From contig NZ_MBPN01000056.1 in the NCBI RefSeq assembly GCF_001695625.1, positions 1-32,737 of the forward strand: 32,737 nucleotides of DNA, written 5' to 3'. The DNA is from Pseudomonas defluvii. GTDB lineage: Bacteria; Pseudomonadota; Gammaproteobacteria; Pseudomonadales; Pseudomonadaceae. The notes beneath the pieces were generated by a model, which was not told the DNA's origin, did no database searches, and worked only from the letters and a program-made list of their open reading frames with translations. Shown here piece after piece: positions 1-8,423 of this stretch. Made by a program: the position numbers and the translations under genes. The first letter of the stretch is position 1. Each line of letters begins with the position of its first letter.

Positions 1-30
1 AAGAAGTTGCGCAGCACTGCGCAACTTCTT
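1..30. terminator. Perfect 14-bp inverted repeat at window edge, possible terminator
   Basis: Positions 1-14 are the exact reverse complement of 17-30, separated by only two bases (CA). A T-run (37-41) follows six bases later, which could make it an intrinsic terminator for a gene to the left. The tract is not immediately adjacent to the stem, so this is uncertain. The repeat starts at base 1 of the window, so the stem may be longer than seen. It could instead be an operator or a repeated palindromic element. Confidence 0.45.
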
Positions 31-118
31 GCGCACTTTTTCCTGATTATTTGTGCAAAAAACGACCAGTTCTGTTTGGTTTGTTTTTAAGCTTATGATT
101 TTAAAGCATTTTAAAAAG

Positions 119-138
119 TTGGCACGATCCTTGGCATT
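119..138 (+). promoter_or_regulatory. Sigma54-like -24/-12 promoter of hcp
   Basis: The -24 element TGGCACG (120-126) is a perfect match to the sigma54 consensus. The -12 region reads CTTGGCA (130-136). The GG at 121-122 and the GC at 134-135 are 11 bases apart instead of the usual 10. With the usual spacing the -12 dinucleotide is GG instead of GC. Transcription would start near 146-148 and leave a leader of about 57 bases. A sigma54 activator gene (18733-20250) lies in the same locus, which supports the call, but the -12 deviation keeps it tentative. Confidence 0.6.
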
Positions 139-149
139 AGTCATTTCGT

Positions 150-171
150 CGTGGGGCGGATTTCGCCCACG
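150..171 (+). other. Hairpin at the predicted 5' end of hcp mRNA
   Basis: CGTGGG (150-155) plus CG (157-158) pair with CG (164-165) plus CCCACG (166-171), with one bulged G at 156 and a 5-base loop (159-163). If transcription starts near 146-148, this GC-rich hairpin sits almost at the 5' end. Such hairpins are known to stabilise abundant mRNAs by blocking 5'-end-dependent decay. The role here is inferred. Confidence 0.5.
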
Positions 172-203
172 GTTTTAATGACTTTTTAGCAAGGAAAATA
201 CCA

Positions 204-722
204 ATGGCTACTCCTGCATACATGTCCGTCGTGGGCACCAAACAAGGCCTGGTTACGGACAGTGCCTTTACCGCAGATTCCGTCGGCAACACCTACCAGG
301 AAGGTCATGAGCATGAGGTCATGGTTCAGGGCTTCCAGCACGAAGTGATCATTCCCCGTGACCCGCAATCTGGCCAGCCTACAGGTCAGCGCGTACACAA
401 GCCCGCAGTCGTCACCAAAGTGTTCGATAAGGCTTCGCCGCTGCTGCTGGCGGCACTGACGTCCGGTGAGGTGCTTAGAAAGGTCGAGATCAAGTGGTAC
501 CGCACCTCGGCGTCCGGCACCCAGGAGCATTACTACACCACCACCCTGGAAGACGCGATCATCGTCTATATCAAAGACTACATGCACAACTGCCAGGACC
601 CAAGCAACGCGCATTTCACGCATCTGCAAGACGTGCATTTCACCTACCGCAAGATCACCTGGACGCATGAGGTCTCGGGTACCTCCGGCTCTGATGACTG
701 GCGCGCGCCGGTTGCCGGCTAA
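204..722 (+). CDS. hcp: Hcp, T6SS tube and secreted protein (Hcp2 type)
   Basis: Hcp forms stacked hexameric rings that make the inner tube of the T6SS and is secreted with each firing. It also chaperones small effectors in its lumen. The 172-residue protein opens with MATPAYMSVVGTKQG and closes with SGTSGSDDWRAPVAG, which I recognise as close to the HSI-II Hcp proteins of P. aeruginosa (HcpA/B/C). Length is typical and no signal peptide is present, as expected. The start is set by AAGGAA at 191-196, eight bases ahead of ATG. It is the first gene after a sigma54-like promoter and is followed by vgrG after 91 bases, with a hairpin at its stop codon. That arrangement fits higher expression of hcp than of its neighbours. 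Confidence 0.97.
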   Translation: MATPAYMSVVGTKQGLVTDSAFTADSVGNTYQEGHEHEVMVQGFQHEVIIPRDPQSGQPTGQRVHKPAVVTKVFDKASPLLLAALTSGEVLRKVEIKWYRTSASGTQEHYYTTTLEDAIIVYIKDYMHNCQDPSNAHFTHLQDVHFTYRKITWTHEVSGTSGSDDWRAPVAG

Positions 723-756
723 GGCTGATTGATCTTACTGCGCAGCGGTCAGCCTT
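721..756 (+). other. Hairpin immediately after the hcp stop codon
   Basis: AAGGCTGA (721-728) pairs with TCAGCCTT (749-756), extended by two possible T-G pairs, with a loop of about 16-20 bases. No T-run follows, so it is not a classical terminator. It may be a partial terminator or a 3' stabiliser that leaves more hcp than vgrG mRNA. This role is inferred. Confidence 0.35.
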
Positions 757-813
757 CGTGTCGCCCGCTGCGCACTGCCTGGCGCTGCCGATACCCTGAC
801 GGAGGAACATTGG

Positions 814-3564
814 ATGTTCGCACCGGCCAATCAACCGCATTTCCGCCTGACCATAGAAGGTCTGGAACATGACCTTCAGGTGCTGTCCTTCAACGGGCAG
901 GAGGCGATCAGCCGGCCGTTTCACTTCGAGCTCGAACTGGTCAGTGAACGACCCTCGCTCGATCTGGAGGGCCTGTTGCACAAGCTTGCTTTTTTGCAGT
1001 TTTCGCCCAATGGGCATGGCATACATGGGCAGATCTACCGCGTTGCCGTGGGCGATGCCGGTAAGCGCCTGACGCGCTATCGGATCACGCTGCGACCGCG
1101 TCTGTCCTATTTGGCGCACCGCAGTAACCAACGCATTTTTCAGCACCTGACGGTGCCGCAAATCATTGCTCGTGTGCTTGAAGAGCACGGCATCTTCAGC
1201 AACACCTATCGGTTTCACCTGAGTGGGGTCTATCCCGAGCGCGAGTACTGCGTTCAATACGCCGAGTCTGACCTGCATTTCATCCAGCGCCTGAGTGAAG
1301 AGGTCGGTTTGCACTATCACTTTCAGCACAGCGTCGAAGCGCACACGCTGGTGTTCGGTGATGATCAGACGGTGTTTCCGGTTCTTGCTCCTGTGCGTTA
1401 TCAGCCCGACACGGGCATGGTCGCTGAAGTCCCCGTGATCAAGCATTTTGGCCTGCGGGTAGAGACGCGAACCAGCCGCGTCACGCGGCGTGACTACGAC
1501 TTCAAGACACCGCGCCTCGAACGGGAGGGCAAGGCCGAAAGCGAGGCCAGGCCAGACCTTGAGGACTATGGCTACCCAGGACGGTTCAATCAGGACAAGC
1601 AGGGTGCTCAGCTGGCCAAGCGAGCGCTGGAGCGCCATCGTAGCGATTACCAGCAAGCACACGGCGACAGTGATCAGCCCTCGCTGGCCAGTGGGCACTT
1701 CCTGCGCCTGGCCGAGCATGGCAACCCGGCCTGGAACGACCTGTGGCTGTTGACCGAAATCACCCATGAAGGCCGACAGCCTCAGGTGCTCGAAGAAGCC
1801 ATCGTCAGTGATTTCGACGCCGACCCCGACGGTTTCCGTCAGGGCTACCGTAATCACTTCGTCGCCACGCCTTGGGATACCCCATTCCGTCCACCGCTTG
1901 AGCACGCCAAACCGAGGTTGTTCGGCACGCAGAGCGCAGTTGTCACCGGTCCCGAAGGCGAGGAGATCTATTGCGATGCCTATGGGCGGGTGAAGGTGCA
2001 GTTTTTCTGGGACCGTGAAGGCCAGGCCGACGAGCGCACCAGCTGCTGGATGCGTGTGGCCTCCAACTGGGCCAGTCAGGGTTTCGGGGCTATCTCGTTG
2101 CCGCGTATTGGCATGGAAGTATTGATCAGCTTCCAGGAGGGGGATCCTGACAGGCCGTTAGTCACCGGTTGCCTGTTTCATGGCGTTCATCTTCCGCCTT
2201 ACCGGCTACCTGACTTCAAGACCGTCGCGACGGTCAAGAGCAAGGAGCACAAGGGTAGCCGCAGCAACGAGCTGCGCATTGACGACACCACCCGAGAGAT
2301 CAGTATTGCACTGCGCAGTGACCACGGGGCCAGCGCGCTGAACCTCGGCTACCTTACCCATCCCCGGCCCTCGGGTGGCAAGCCGCGGGGGGAGGGCTTT
2401 GAGCTGCGTACGGATCGCCACGGTGCCGTCCGTGCCGCCGCCGGCTTACTGTTGACCACGGAGCCGCGGCCACATGAAAGCAAACACCACAAAGACCTGC
2501 CGGAAACGGTAGATCGCCTGGCCACAGCCAGCGACCAACAGGATGGCTTTGCCGACCAAGCCCGCGATGTGCAGGCGCAGGAACATGGCGATCAGGACGA
2601 AGTCGCCAAAGCGTTGCAGCGACAGCACCAAGGAATATCCGGGCGAGGGCCAACCACTCAGGCTCGCGAGATATTTCCAGAGTTTGTCGAGCCGCACCTG
2701 GTGCTGGCCAGCCCCGCCGGCATTGCGTTGACCACACCAGGCTCCATGCACTTGGCTGCCGGCGAGCACCTGGCGCTGAGTAGCACCGAACACACCAGCC
2801 TGGCGATCGGTAAGCGCCTGCTGGTCAGTGCCAGCCGAGGTATGCGCCTGTTCGTGCAGAGCCTGGGTTGGCGCCTGGTCGCAGCCTCCGGTGATATCGA
2901 CGTGCGAGCCCTGAGGGACAGTATCAACCTGTTGGCAAAACTCAATGTCACGGCGACAGCTGAACGCATCACCCTGAAGGCCAAGACGGAATTGGTGATC
3001 CAGGGCGGCGGCAGTGCTACCACCTACAACGCGTCGGGTATTACCCATGCCACCAGTGGTCAGTACAGCGCTCATGCCAGCAACTTTGCTCACGTAAGCC
3101 CCAAAACCAATGTTGCAGTGTTCCCGACTTCGCCGCTATCGGCTCAGGGTAGCCTCGAGCTGTTTAACCGCTATGCCAGCCGTCAAGGCATCAAGGCCGG
3201 CGGGTTCGAGGTGGCGGATGCGATGGGGAAGCCGCTGAAAGGATGCCTGGATGAGACCGGATTCATGGGGGCTTCGGGAGCATCCGCTGGGCCGGGAAGC
3301 GTGCAGTTTGGCCCGGATCCGTCAAGCAGTTGGCTCGATGCAAGCCTGGTCGAAAGGCCGCAGTGGATGCAGGAGATACCTGCGCTCGAGGCGACGTTGA
3401 GCGACGTACAGATGCTGCTCGATCCGGTACTGCCAGCACTGCAGAGCGGAGCACTCAAACCGCACATCGGGGCATTGTTACCCCGTGCGGCCAGTGAGAT
3501 TTCCCCTGACATCTTGCCACCCGACTCCATTCACAACGTGCTCCAGGATGAGCTCACCTCATGA
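814..3564 (+). CDS. vgrG: VgrG spike protein with long C-terminal extension
   Basis: VgrG (TssI) trimers form the spike at the tip of the Hcp tube and carry effectors out of the cell. This copy has 916 residues, about 240 more than the second vgrG of the window. Regions in order: a gp27-like base (about 1-370); a gp5 OB-fold (about 380-452) containing YCDAYGRVKVQFFWDREGQ and GDPDRPLVTG; a charged linker; a DUF2345-type beta region (about 619-760); a short transthyretin-like stretch with FEVADAMGKPLKG (about 797-809); and a helical tail to residue 916. The start has a strong GGAGGA (801-806). The stop overlaps the rhs start by 4 bases, so the two are translationally coupled. The tail is the likely docking surface for that Rhs protein. 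No enzymatic motif was seen in the extension. Confidence 0.96.
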   Translation: MFAPANQPHFRLTIEGLEHDLQVLSFNGQEAISRPFHFELELVSERPSLDLEGLLHKLAFLQFSPNGHGIHGQIYRVAVGDAGKRLTRYRITLRPRLSYLAHRSNQRIFQHLTVPQIIARVLEEHGIFSNTYRFHLSGVYPEREYCVQYAESDLHFIQRLSEEVGLHYHFQHSVEAHTLVFGDDQTVFPVLAPVRYQPDTGMVAEVPVIKHFGLRVETRTSRVTRRDYDFKTPRLEREGKAESEARPDLEDYGYPGRFNQDKQGAQLAKRALERHRSDYQQAHGDSDQPSLASGHFLRLAEHGNPAWNDLWLLTEITHEGRQPQVLEEAIVSDFDADPDGFRQGYRNHFVATPWDTPFRPPLEHAKPRLFGTQSAVVTGPEGEEIYCDAYGRVKVQFFWDREGQADERTSCWMRVASNWASQGFGAISLPRIGMEVLISFQEGDPDRPLVTGCLFHGVHLPPYRLPDFKTVATVKSKEHKGSRSNELRIDDTTREISIALRSDHGASALNLGYLTHPRPSGGKPRGEGFELRTDRHGAVRAAAGLLLTTEPRPHESKHHKDLPETVDRLATASDQQDGFADQARDVQAQEHGDQDEVAKALQRQHQGISGRGPTTQAREIFPEFVEPHLVLASPAGIALTTPGSMHLAAGEHLALSSTEHTSLAIGKRLLVSASRGMRLFVQSLGWRLVAASGDIDVRALRDSINLLAKLNVTATAERITLKAKTELVIQGGGSATTYNASGITHATSGQYSAHASNFAHVSPKTNVAVFPTSPLSAQGSLELFNRYASRQGIKAGGFEVADAMGKPLKGCLDETGFMGASGASAGPGSVQFGPDPSSSWLDASLVERPQWMQEIPALEATLSDVQMLLDPVLPALQSGALKPHIGALLPRAASEISPDILPPDSIHNVLQDELTS

Positions 3565-6500
3565 CCGGTCCTACCTCCACGCTACCCCCTCGCGAACCGC
3601 AGATCGCGGTCGTCCCGCTCAATACCTTGACCGTTGAAGACGTCGGCCTCAGCGCCGGGCGTTTCGATGCCTGGCTGCAATCGATCAGCGGCGGCCTGGT
3701 TACCCTTGAGCGGTTGAAGAACGCGGCCGCAGGCCTGCCGATCACCGGCAATATCATTGCCCTGGTCGATGCCTTGAATGACATCGTCACGTTGATGGAA
3801 AGCGACCCGCCCGACCCGCTGGACTGGGTCAGCCTGGGCATCAACCTGATCGGCATGATGCCCTTGCCACCGGGCATGACCGCTGCGCGCATGAGCCTGC
3901 GTCCGGCGTTGTTCCTGCTGCGTCAGGAGGTGCGCAACAACCCGGCGGCGGCATTCGGCGATGCGCTGGTCGGGCTGCTGGCGGGGCACTTGAACAGCAC
4001 CCTGGCCGGCACCCTCGATGACTTCGTCAGCCAGGCTCGGGGCAAACTGCCGGGTTTGCTCGACGATGCCAGCACCTTTGGCGAACGCTTGTTGGAAGAA
4101 ATCGCCGGCAGCCTGGAGCGGGTGGTCACGGCCACGCTCGACGCCCAGGGAGATCTGCACCTGGCCGGGCACCAGATGCACCGTGCCAGCCAGCAATTGC
4201 TGCATGATCCGCTGGCGTCGATCGACAACGCCCTGAACGCGGCCTACAGCGTCTACAAGGCCGCCGGTAAAGGTGTGAGCAACACCGCGGCGCAGCACCT
4301 GCTGCCCGAACAGGCCCGCAGCCATGCCCTGCGTCAGGTCGGATTACTGCGTGCGATGGGCCCGCAACTGCGCCAGCAACTGAGCACTCAGACCGACCCG
4401 GGCAGCCCCCACACGCTGGCCTGGCTGCTGCAGCGCCTGGAGCAGGCCGTGAGCCTCTGGCGGCATCGCCGCCGTCATGGCCAGAGCATCAACATCAAAC
4501 CCCATGGCGTTACCCAGGTGCGCCACCAACTCCCTAACGGCCTGCTGGAAACCACCCGCCAGCAAGCGCCGGTGACGGCCAACCCCAACCCGCGAAAAAA
4601 CGGCGCGTGCAGCGGCACCTGCAACAGCATCAGCTTTGCCCTGGGCACCGAAACCCTCAGCCACACCGACTTCAGCCTGCCGGGCACCTATCCGATCAAC
4701 TGGACCCGCACCTACTGCTCGCGGCTGGCGGCCTATGACCAGGGCCTGCTCGGTGCCCGCTGGATCAGCGCCTTCACCACCGGCTTCGACTGCGTCGACG
4801 ACGGCCTGCTGTACCACGATGCCGACGGTCGCAGCCACGCCTACCCGTTGCCCAAGGTGGGCAAGGCGCACGTCGACGGGGTGGAAAACCGCGTGCTGAT
4901 GCACGCCCGCAAGGGCCTGCTGGTGCTGATCTACGGCCATGAACGCAAGGAAGTCTACGAACAGCACGGGCAACACTACCGGCTGAACAACGTGCTGCTG
5001 CGCAGCGGCGCTGGGCTGTTGCTGCGCTACGAGCACCGGTACGGCGAGGCGGCGCGGCTGTCCGACCTGTACACCTACCAGGATGACCTCTCGCAACTGC
5101 ACCGCCACCTGGGCACCGAACTCGATGACCAAGGCCGCCTGCGCAGCCTTTGGGAATACCGCGACGGCGTGGCCCAGCGGCGGCTCTGCACCTACCACTA
5201 CGATGACGCTGGCGATCTGGTGCACGCCGAGGACGAACACGCCGCTGCCTGGACCTACCAGTACCAGCAGCACCTGCTCAACCGCTACACCGACCGCACC
5301 GGGCGCGGCCTCAACCTGCAGTGGCAGGGCGAGGGCGCCGATGCCCGTGCCGTGCGCGAATGGGCCGATGACGGCAGCTTCGACACCCGCCTGACCTGGG
5401 ACCCGCACCTGCGCCTGACCTACGTCACCGACGCCCACGGCCAGGAAACCTGGCACTACCTCGACCGCCAGGGCTACACCTACCGCATCCGCCACCCCGA
5501 CGGGCGCTCGGAGTGGTTGTTCCGTGACGCCGCGAAAAATGTCATCCGCCATGTACACGCCGACGGCAGCAACGACCGCTACGGCTACGACCGCCACGGC
5601 AACCTGCTCGAACACATCCTTCCCGACCACCACGTGGTGTATTACGCCTACGACGAGCTGAACCAACTGACCAAGGTCTGCGACGCCGAAGGTGGCCAGT
5701 GGCTGCGTGACTACGATACCCGGGGCAACCTGATCGAAACCACCGACCCGCTGGAGAACAAGACCGAGTACGCCTACAACCTGGCGGGCCTGCCGACGCG
5801 GGTCACCGACGCCAATGGCAACGAGAAAACCTTCGCCTACAACGCCGCCGGCCAACTCACGCGCTACACCGACTGCTCCGGCAAGGTCAGCCACTGGGCC
5901 TACGATGAACGGGGGCAGATGACCCGCTTCAGTGACGCCGCCGGGCAGCACACTGACTACCAGTACGCCGCTGGCCAGTTGGTACTGATCCGCCACCCGG
6001 ACAACAGCGAAGAGCGCTTCGCCCGCGATGCCGAGGGGCGCCTGCTGACCCATGTCGATGGCCTCGACCGCTGTACCACCTGGCAGTACAACGGTGCCGG
6101 GCTGATCGCCGAACGGGTCGACGGCAACGAACAGCGCTTGCGCTACCACTGGGACCGCCTCGGCCGCCTGACCGGCCTGGAAAACGAAAACGGCCGGCGC
6201 GCCACGTTTCACTACGACCCAGTCGGTCGCCTGCTGAGTGAAACCGGCTTTGACGGCCAGGCCCTCGGCTACCAATACGCCGCCGACACAGGCCGCCTGG
6301 CCCGCATCGTCAACGGCGAGCACCTCACCGACCTTGAATTCTACCCCATGGGCCGGCTGCTCGAACGCCGCGCCCGGCTGGGCACCCAGGAACAGCGGGA
6401 AACCTACGCCTACGACGGCAACGGCCAACTGATCATGGCCAGCAACGCCCACAGCCGCGTGCAATGGTTCCGCGACCTGGCCGGCAACCTGACCCGTGAA

Positions 6501-8105
6501 CACCAGCACTACCTGGACCTGAAGACCCCGACGGTAGCCGTCTGGAAGCACGAATACGACGCCCTCAACCAACGCTGTGCCACCGTCCGCCCGGACGGCC
6601 ACCGGGTCAGTTGGCTGACCTACGGCAGCGGCCACCTGCTGGCCCTGCGCCTGGACGCGCACGAACTGCTCCACTACCGGCGCGACGACCTGCACCGAGA
6701 GATCGAACGCCAGCAAGGCAACGAACTGCTGCACACCCAGCAATGGGACCCGATGGGGCGCCTGCAGGCACAAACGCTCCAGCGCGGCCAACAGACCCTG
6801 CTCAAACGCGACTATCACTACGACCGTGCCGGCCAACTGACCCACCTGGACGACAGCCGTCGCGGTCCGCAGCGCTACCACTACGACCGGGTCGGGCAAT
6901 TGCTCAGCGCGACCACCCGCCATGGCCGCGAGACCTTTGCCTTCGACCCGGCGGGCAACCGGCTCGACGACACCCACGGCCAGCCGCAACCCCCGCTGGA
7001 AGCCAACCCGCGGACCACGCAACTGGTGGACAACCTGCTGCGCGAATACGCCGGCCGACACCATCGTTACGATGCCCGTGGCAACCTGGTCGAACGCTGG
7101 CAGACCGGCGACCACAGCCGCCTGCGCTGGGACCTGTTCGACCGCCTGGTGCAATTCGAAGACCAACGCCTGCGGGTGGACTACACCTACGACGCCCTTG
7201 GTCGGCGCCTGTCCAAATGCTCGGTCGCACACTTCACCCCAAGCCCGCTGGCCGGCTCCGGCTGGAACGAAAACGAACGGATCAAACGCCAGCAGCACTA
7301 CGACTGTGGCTATACCCTGTACGGCTGGGACGGCGACACCCTGGCCTGGGAACACCGCCCCGTGCGCCATGCCGGCGAAACCGGGCGGATCATCCACTAC
7401 CTCTACGAACCGGGCAGCTTCGTACCCGTGGTGCAGGCCATCCGCCTGGGAAACATGAGCCTGCACAAACAGCCGGTGTACAGCGACCACTACCGCCTCG
7501 ACGAAGACCCGCTGTGGGCCACCCAACCCGAGCCCGAGCCGTTCTCCGAACTGCTCTGGTACCAATGCGACCACCTCGGTACCCCGCAGGAACTGACCAA
7601 CCAGCAAGGCGAAATCGTCTGGCGTGCGCAGCACAAGGCCTGGGGCGAAACCCAGGTGCAGTGCTCGGACTGGGCGCAGCACAAAGGCATCCAGAACCCG
7701 CTACGGTTCCAGGGGCAATACCACGACCATGAGACCGGCCTGCACTACAACCGCTATCGGTACTATGATCCCTTGGTCGGACGGTTCATCAGCAAGGACC
7801 CGATTGGTTATGCAGGTGGGCTGAACCTGTATGTGTATGCGCCGAATCCGGTTTTTTGGATTGATCCGTTTGGGTTGGCAAGGTCGGGGAGGTGGCAGCA
7901 AGTAGGTGGTGGTCGGATTCGTATTGATCTCCCTCATGTGGAAAATACAAATCAGCAGGTCCACGCTCACTGTCAGTGCAACTCGAGGCGTAATGAAATT
8001 GTGATAAACAAAGATGGTACTCAGAGCCATGGTTCGCGGGGTGGGATTTCAGAGTTGACGCGTAAAGAGAAGGAATATTTGAGAGGGAAGGGTTTTGATC
8101 TATGA
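3561..8105 (+). CDS. Rhs-family T6SS effector with C-terminal toxin, no PAAR domain
   Basis: Rhs proteins build a hollow shell of YD repeats that holds a C-terminal toxin until delivery by the T6SS. This 1514-residue protein has an N-terminal part (about 1-340) with a hydrophobic stretch near 87-105 but no PAAR motif. A DUF6531-like entry region begins near 355. Many YD repeats follow (about 440-1330), such as YDRHGNL, YDERGQM and YDALGRR. The Rhs core (about 1382-1440) ends in the self-cleavage motif NPVFWIDPFGL (D1435, P1436, G1438, L1439). The last 74 residues are a small toxin. The start overlaps vgrG by 4 bases. The shell region is very GC-rich with C/G-ending codons (46 of 60 bases G/C at 5281-5340), while the 3' end turns AT-rich, which is the usual mosaic of rhs genes. 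No Eag (DUF1795) chaperone gene is nearby. Confidence 0.95.
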   Translation: MTGPTSTLPPREPQIAVVPLNTLTVEDVGLSAGRFDAWLQSISGGLVTLERLKNAAAGLPITGNIIALVDALNDIVTLMESDPPDPLDWVSLGINLIGMMPLPPGMTAARMSLRPALFLLRQEVRNNPAAAFGDALVGLLAGHLNSTLAGTLDDFVSQARGKLPGLLDDASTFGERLLEEIAGSLERVVTATLDAQGDLHLAGHQMHRASQQLLHDPLASIDNALNAAYSVYKAAGKGVSNTAAQHLLPEQARSHALRQVGLLRAMGPQLRQQLSTQTDPGSPHTLAWLLQRLEQAVSLWRHRRRHGQSINIKPHGVTQVRHQLPNGLLETTRQQAPVTANPNPRKNGACSGTCNSISFALGTETLSHTDFSLPGTYPINWTRTYCSRLAAYDQGLLGARWISAFTTGFDCVDDGLLYHDADGRSHAYPLPKVGKAHVDGVENRVLMHARKGLLVLIYGHERKEVYEQHGQHYRLNNVLLRSGAGLLLRYEHRYGEAARLSDLYTYQDDLSQLHRHLGTELDDQGRLRSLWEYRDGVAQRRLCTYHYDDAGDLVHAEDEHAAAWTYQYQQHLLNRYTDRTGRGLNLQWQGEGADARAVREWADDGSFDTRLTWDPHLRLTYVTDAHGQETWHYLDRQGYTYRIRHPDGRSEWLFRDAAKNVIRHVHADGSNDRYGYDRHGNLLEHILPDHHVVYYAYDELNQLTKVCDAEGGQWLRDYDTRGNLIETTDPLENKTEYAYNLAGLPTRVTDANGNEKTFAYNAAGQLTRYTDCSGKVSHWAYDERGQMTRFSDAAGQHTDYQYAAGQLVLIRHPDNSEERFARDAEGRLLTHVDGLDRCTTWQYNGAGLIAERVDGNEQRLRYHWDRLGRLTGLENENGRRATFHYDPVGRLLSETGFDGQALGYQYAADTGRLARIVNGEHLTDLEFYPMGRLLERRARLGTQEQRETYAYDGNGQLIMASNAHSRVQWFRDLAGNLTREHQHYLDLKTPTVAVWKHEYDALNQRCATVRPDGHRVSWLTYGSGHLLALRLDAHELLHYRRDDLHREIERQQGNELLHTQQWDPMGRLQAQTLQRGQQTLLKRDYHYDRAGQLTHLDDSRRGPQRYHYDRVGQLLSATTRHGRETFAFDPAGNRLDDTHGQPQPPLEANPRTTQLVDNLLREYAGRHHRYDARGNLVERWQTGDHSRLRWDLFDRLVQFEDQRLRVDYTYDALGRRLSKCSVAHFTPSPLAGSGWNENERIKRQQHYDCGYTLYGWDGDTLAWEHRPVRHAGETGRIIHYLYEPGSFVPVVQAIRLGNMSLHKQPVYSDHYRLDEDPLWATQPEPEPFSELLWYQCDHLGTPQELTNQQGEIVWRAQHKAWGETQVQCSDWAQHKGIQNPLRFQGQYHDHETGLHYNRYRYYDPLVGRFISKDPIGYAGGLNLYVYAPNPVFWIDPFGLARSGRWQQVGGGRIRIDLPHVENTNQQVHAHCQCNSRRNEIVINKDGTQSHGSRGGISELTRKEKEYLRGKGFDL
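7881..8105 (+). other. C-terminal toxin region of the Rhs protein (residues 1441-1514)
   Basis: The 74 residues after the DPFGL cleavage motif form the variable toxin. Visible features are RIRIDLPHV, then HAHCQC, then INKDGTQSHGS, then a basic helical end KEKEYLRGKGF. The spacing of His, Asp and Cys, and the small size, suggest a nuclease-like toxin, but I cannot assign a family with confidence. Base composition is clearly poorer in GC than the shell, and the immunity gene follows with a 4-base overlap. The toxin role follows from its position and is inferred. Confidence 0.75.
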
Positions 8106-8362
8106 AAAAATTAAAAAAATTCTCGGCTTACGGTACTGTGTTAGGCTCGGATCAGCTTGTTCGGCTTGACGAGGTTTCAATAATTGCTGATTCTGAAACT
8201 ATTAAGTCGCTTGGTGAATTTTTCATTAGAGCTTCTCGTGAGATTTCAAAAAATAAACTTGAGCATGTGCATTTGCAGGATTTGATTGAGTGTTTTTCGG
8301 AAAAAAAGCATGTGGATATTATTCTGTTAAATAAAAAATTAGTTCTTCGTGGTAAAAGCTAA
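8102..8362 (+). CDS. Small immunity protein for the Rhs toxin
   Basis: An 86-residue, lysine-rich cytosolic protein (MKKLKKFSAYG start) with no signal peptide or membrane segment. It overlaps the rhs stop codon by 4 bases (ATGA), and GGGAAGGG at 8083-8090 serves as ribosome binding site. A small AT-rich gene in exactly this place is almost always the cognate immunity gene, which binds and neutralises the toxin in the producing cell. Composition is strikingly AT-rich (14 of 60 bases G/C at 8281-8340), unlike all surrounding genes, which points to acquisition as a toxin-immunity cassette. I do not recognise the family. A cytosolic immunity protein implies a toxin acting in the cytoplasm. Confidence 0.8.
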   Translation: MKKLKKFSAYGTVLGSDQLVRLDEVSIIADSETIKSLGEFFIRASREISKNKLEHVHLQDLIECFSEKKHVDIILLNKKLVLRGKS

Positions 8363-8423
8363 GGCTGATGGGGGAGACGTACCATTTGGCTCGCTACTAC
8401 GAAAATCACCACATGACTCATAA

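Noticed and set aside
718..729. 12-bp sequence GCTAAGGCTGAT shared by the hcp stop (718-729) and the immunity gene stop (8358-8369)
   Set aside because: A 12-base match is expected many times by chance in a window of this size; sharing the stop codon makes it look more special than it is.
4344..7682. Very long open frame on the minus strand opposite rhs
   Set aside because: It is a shadow of the GC-rich YD-repeat coding sequence; composition is repetitive Val/Ala/Gly/Gln with no domain, and the + strand gene is certain.
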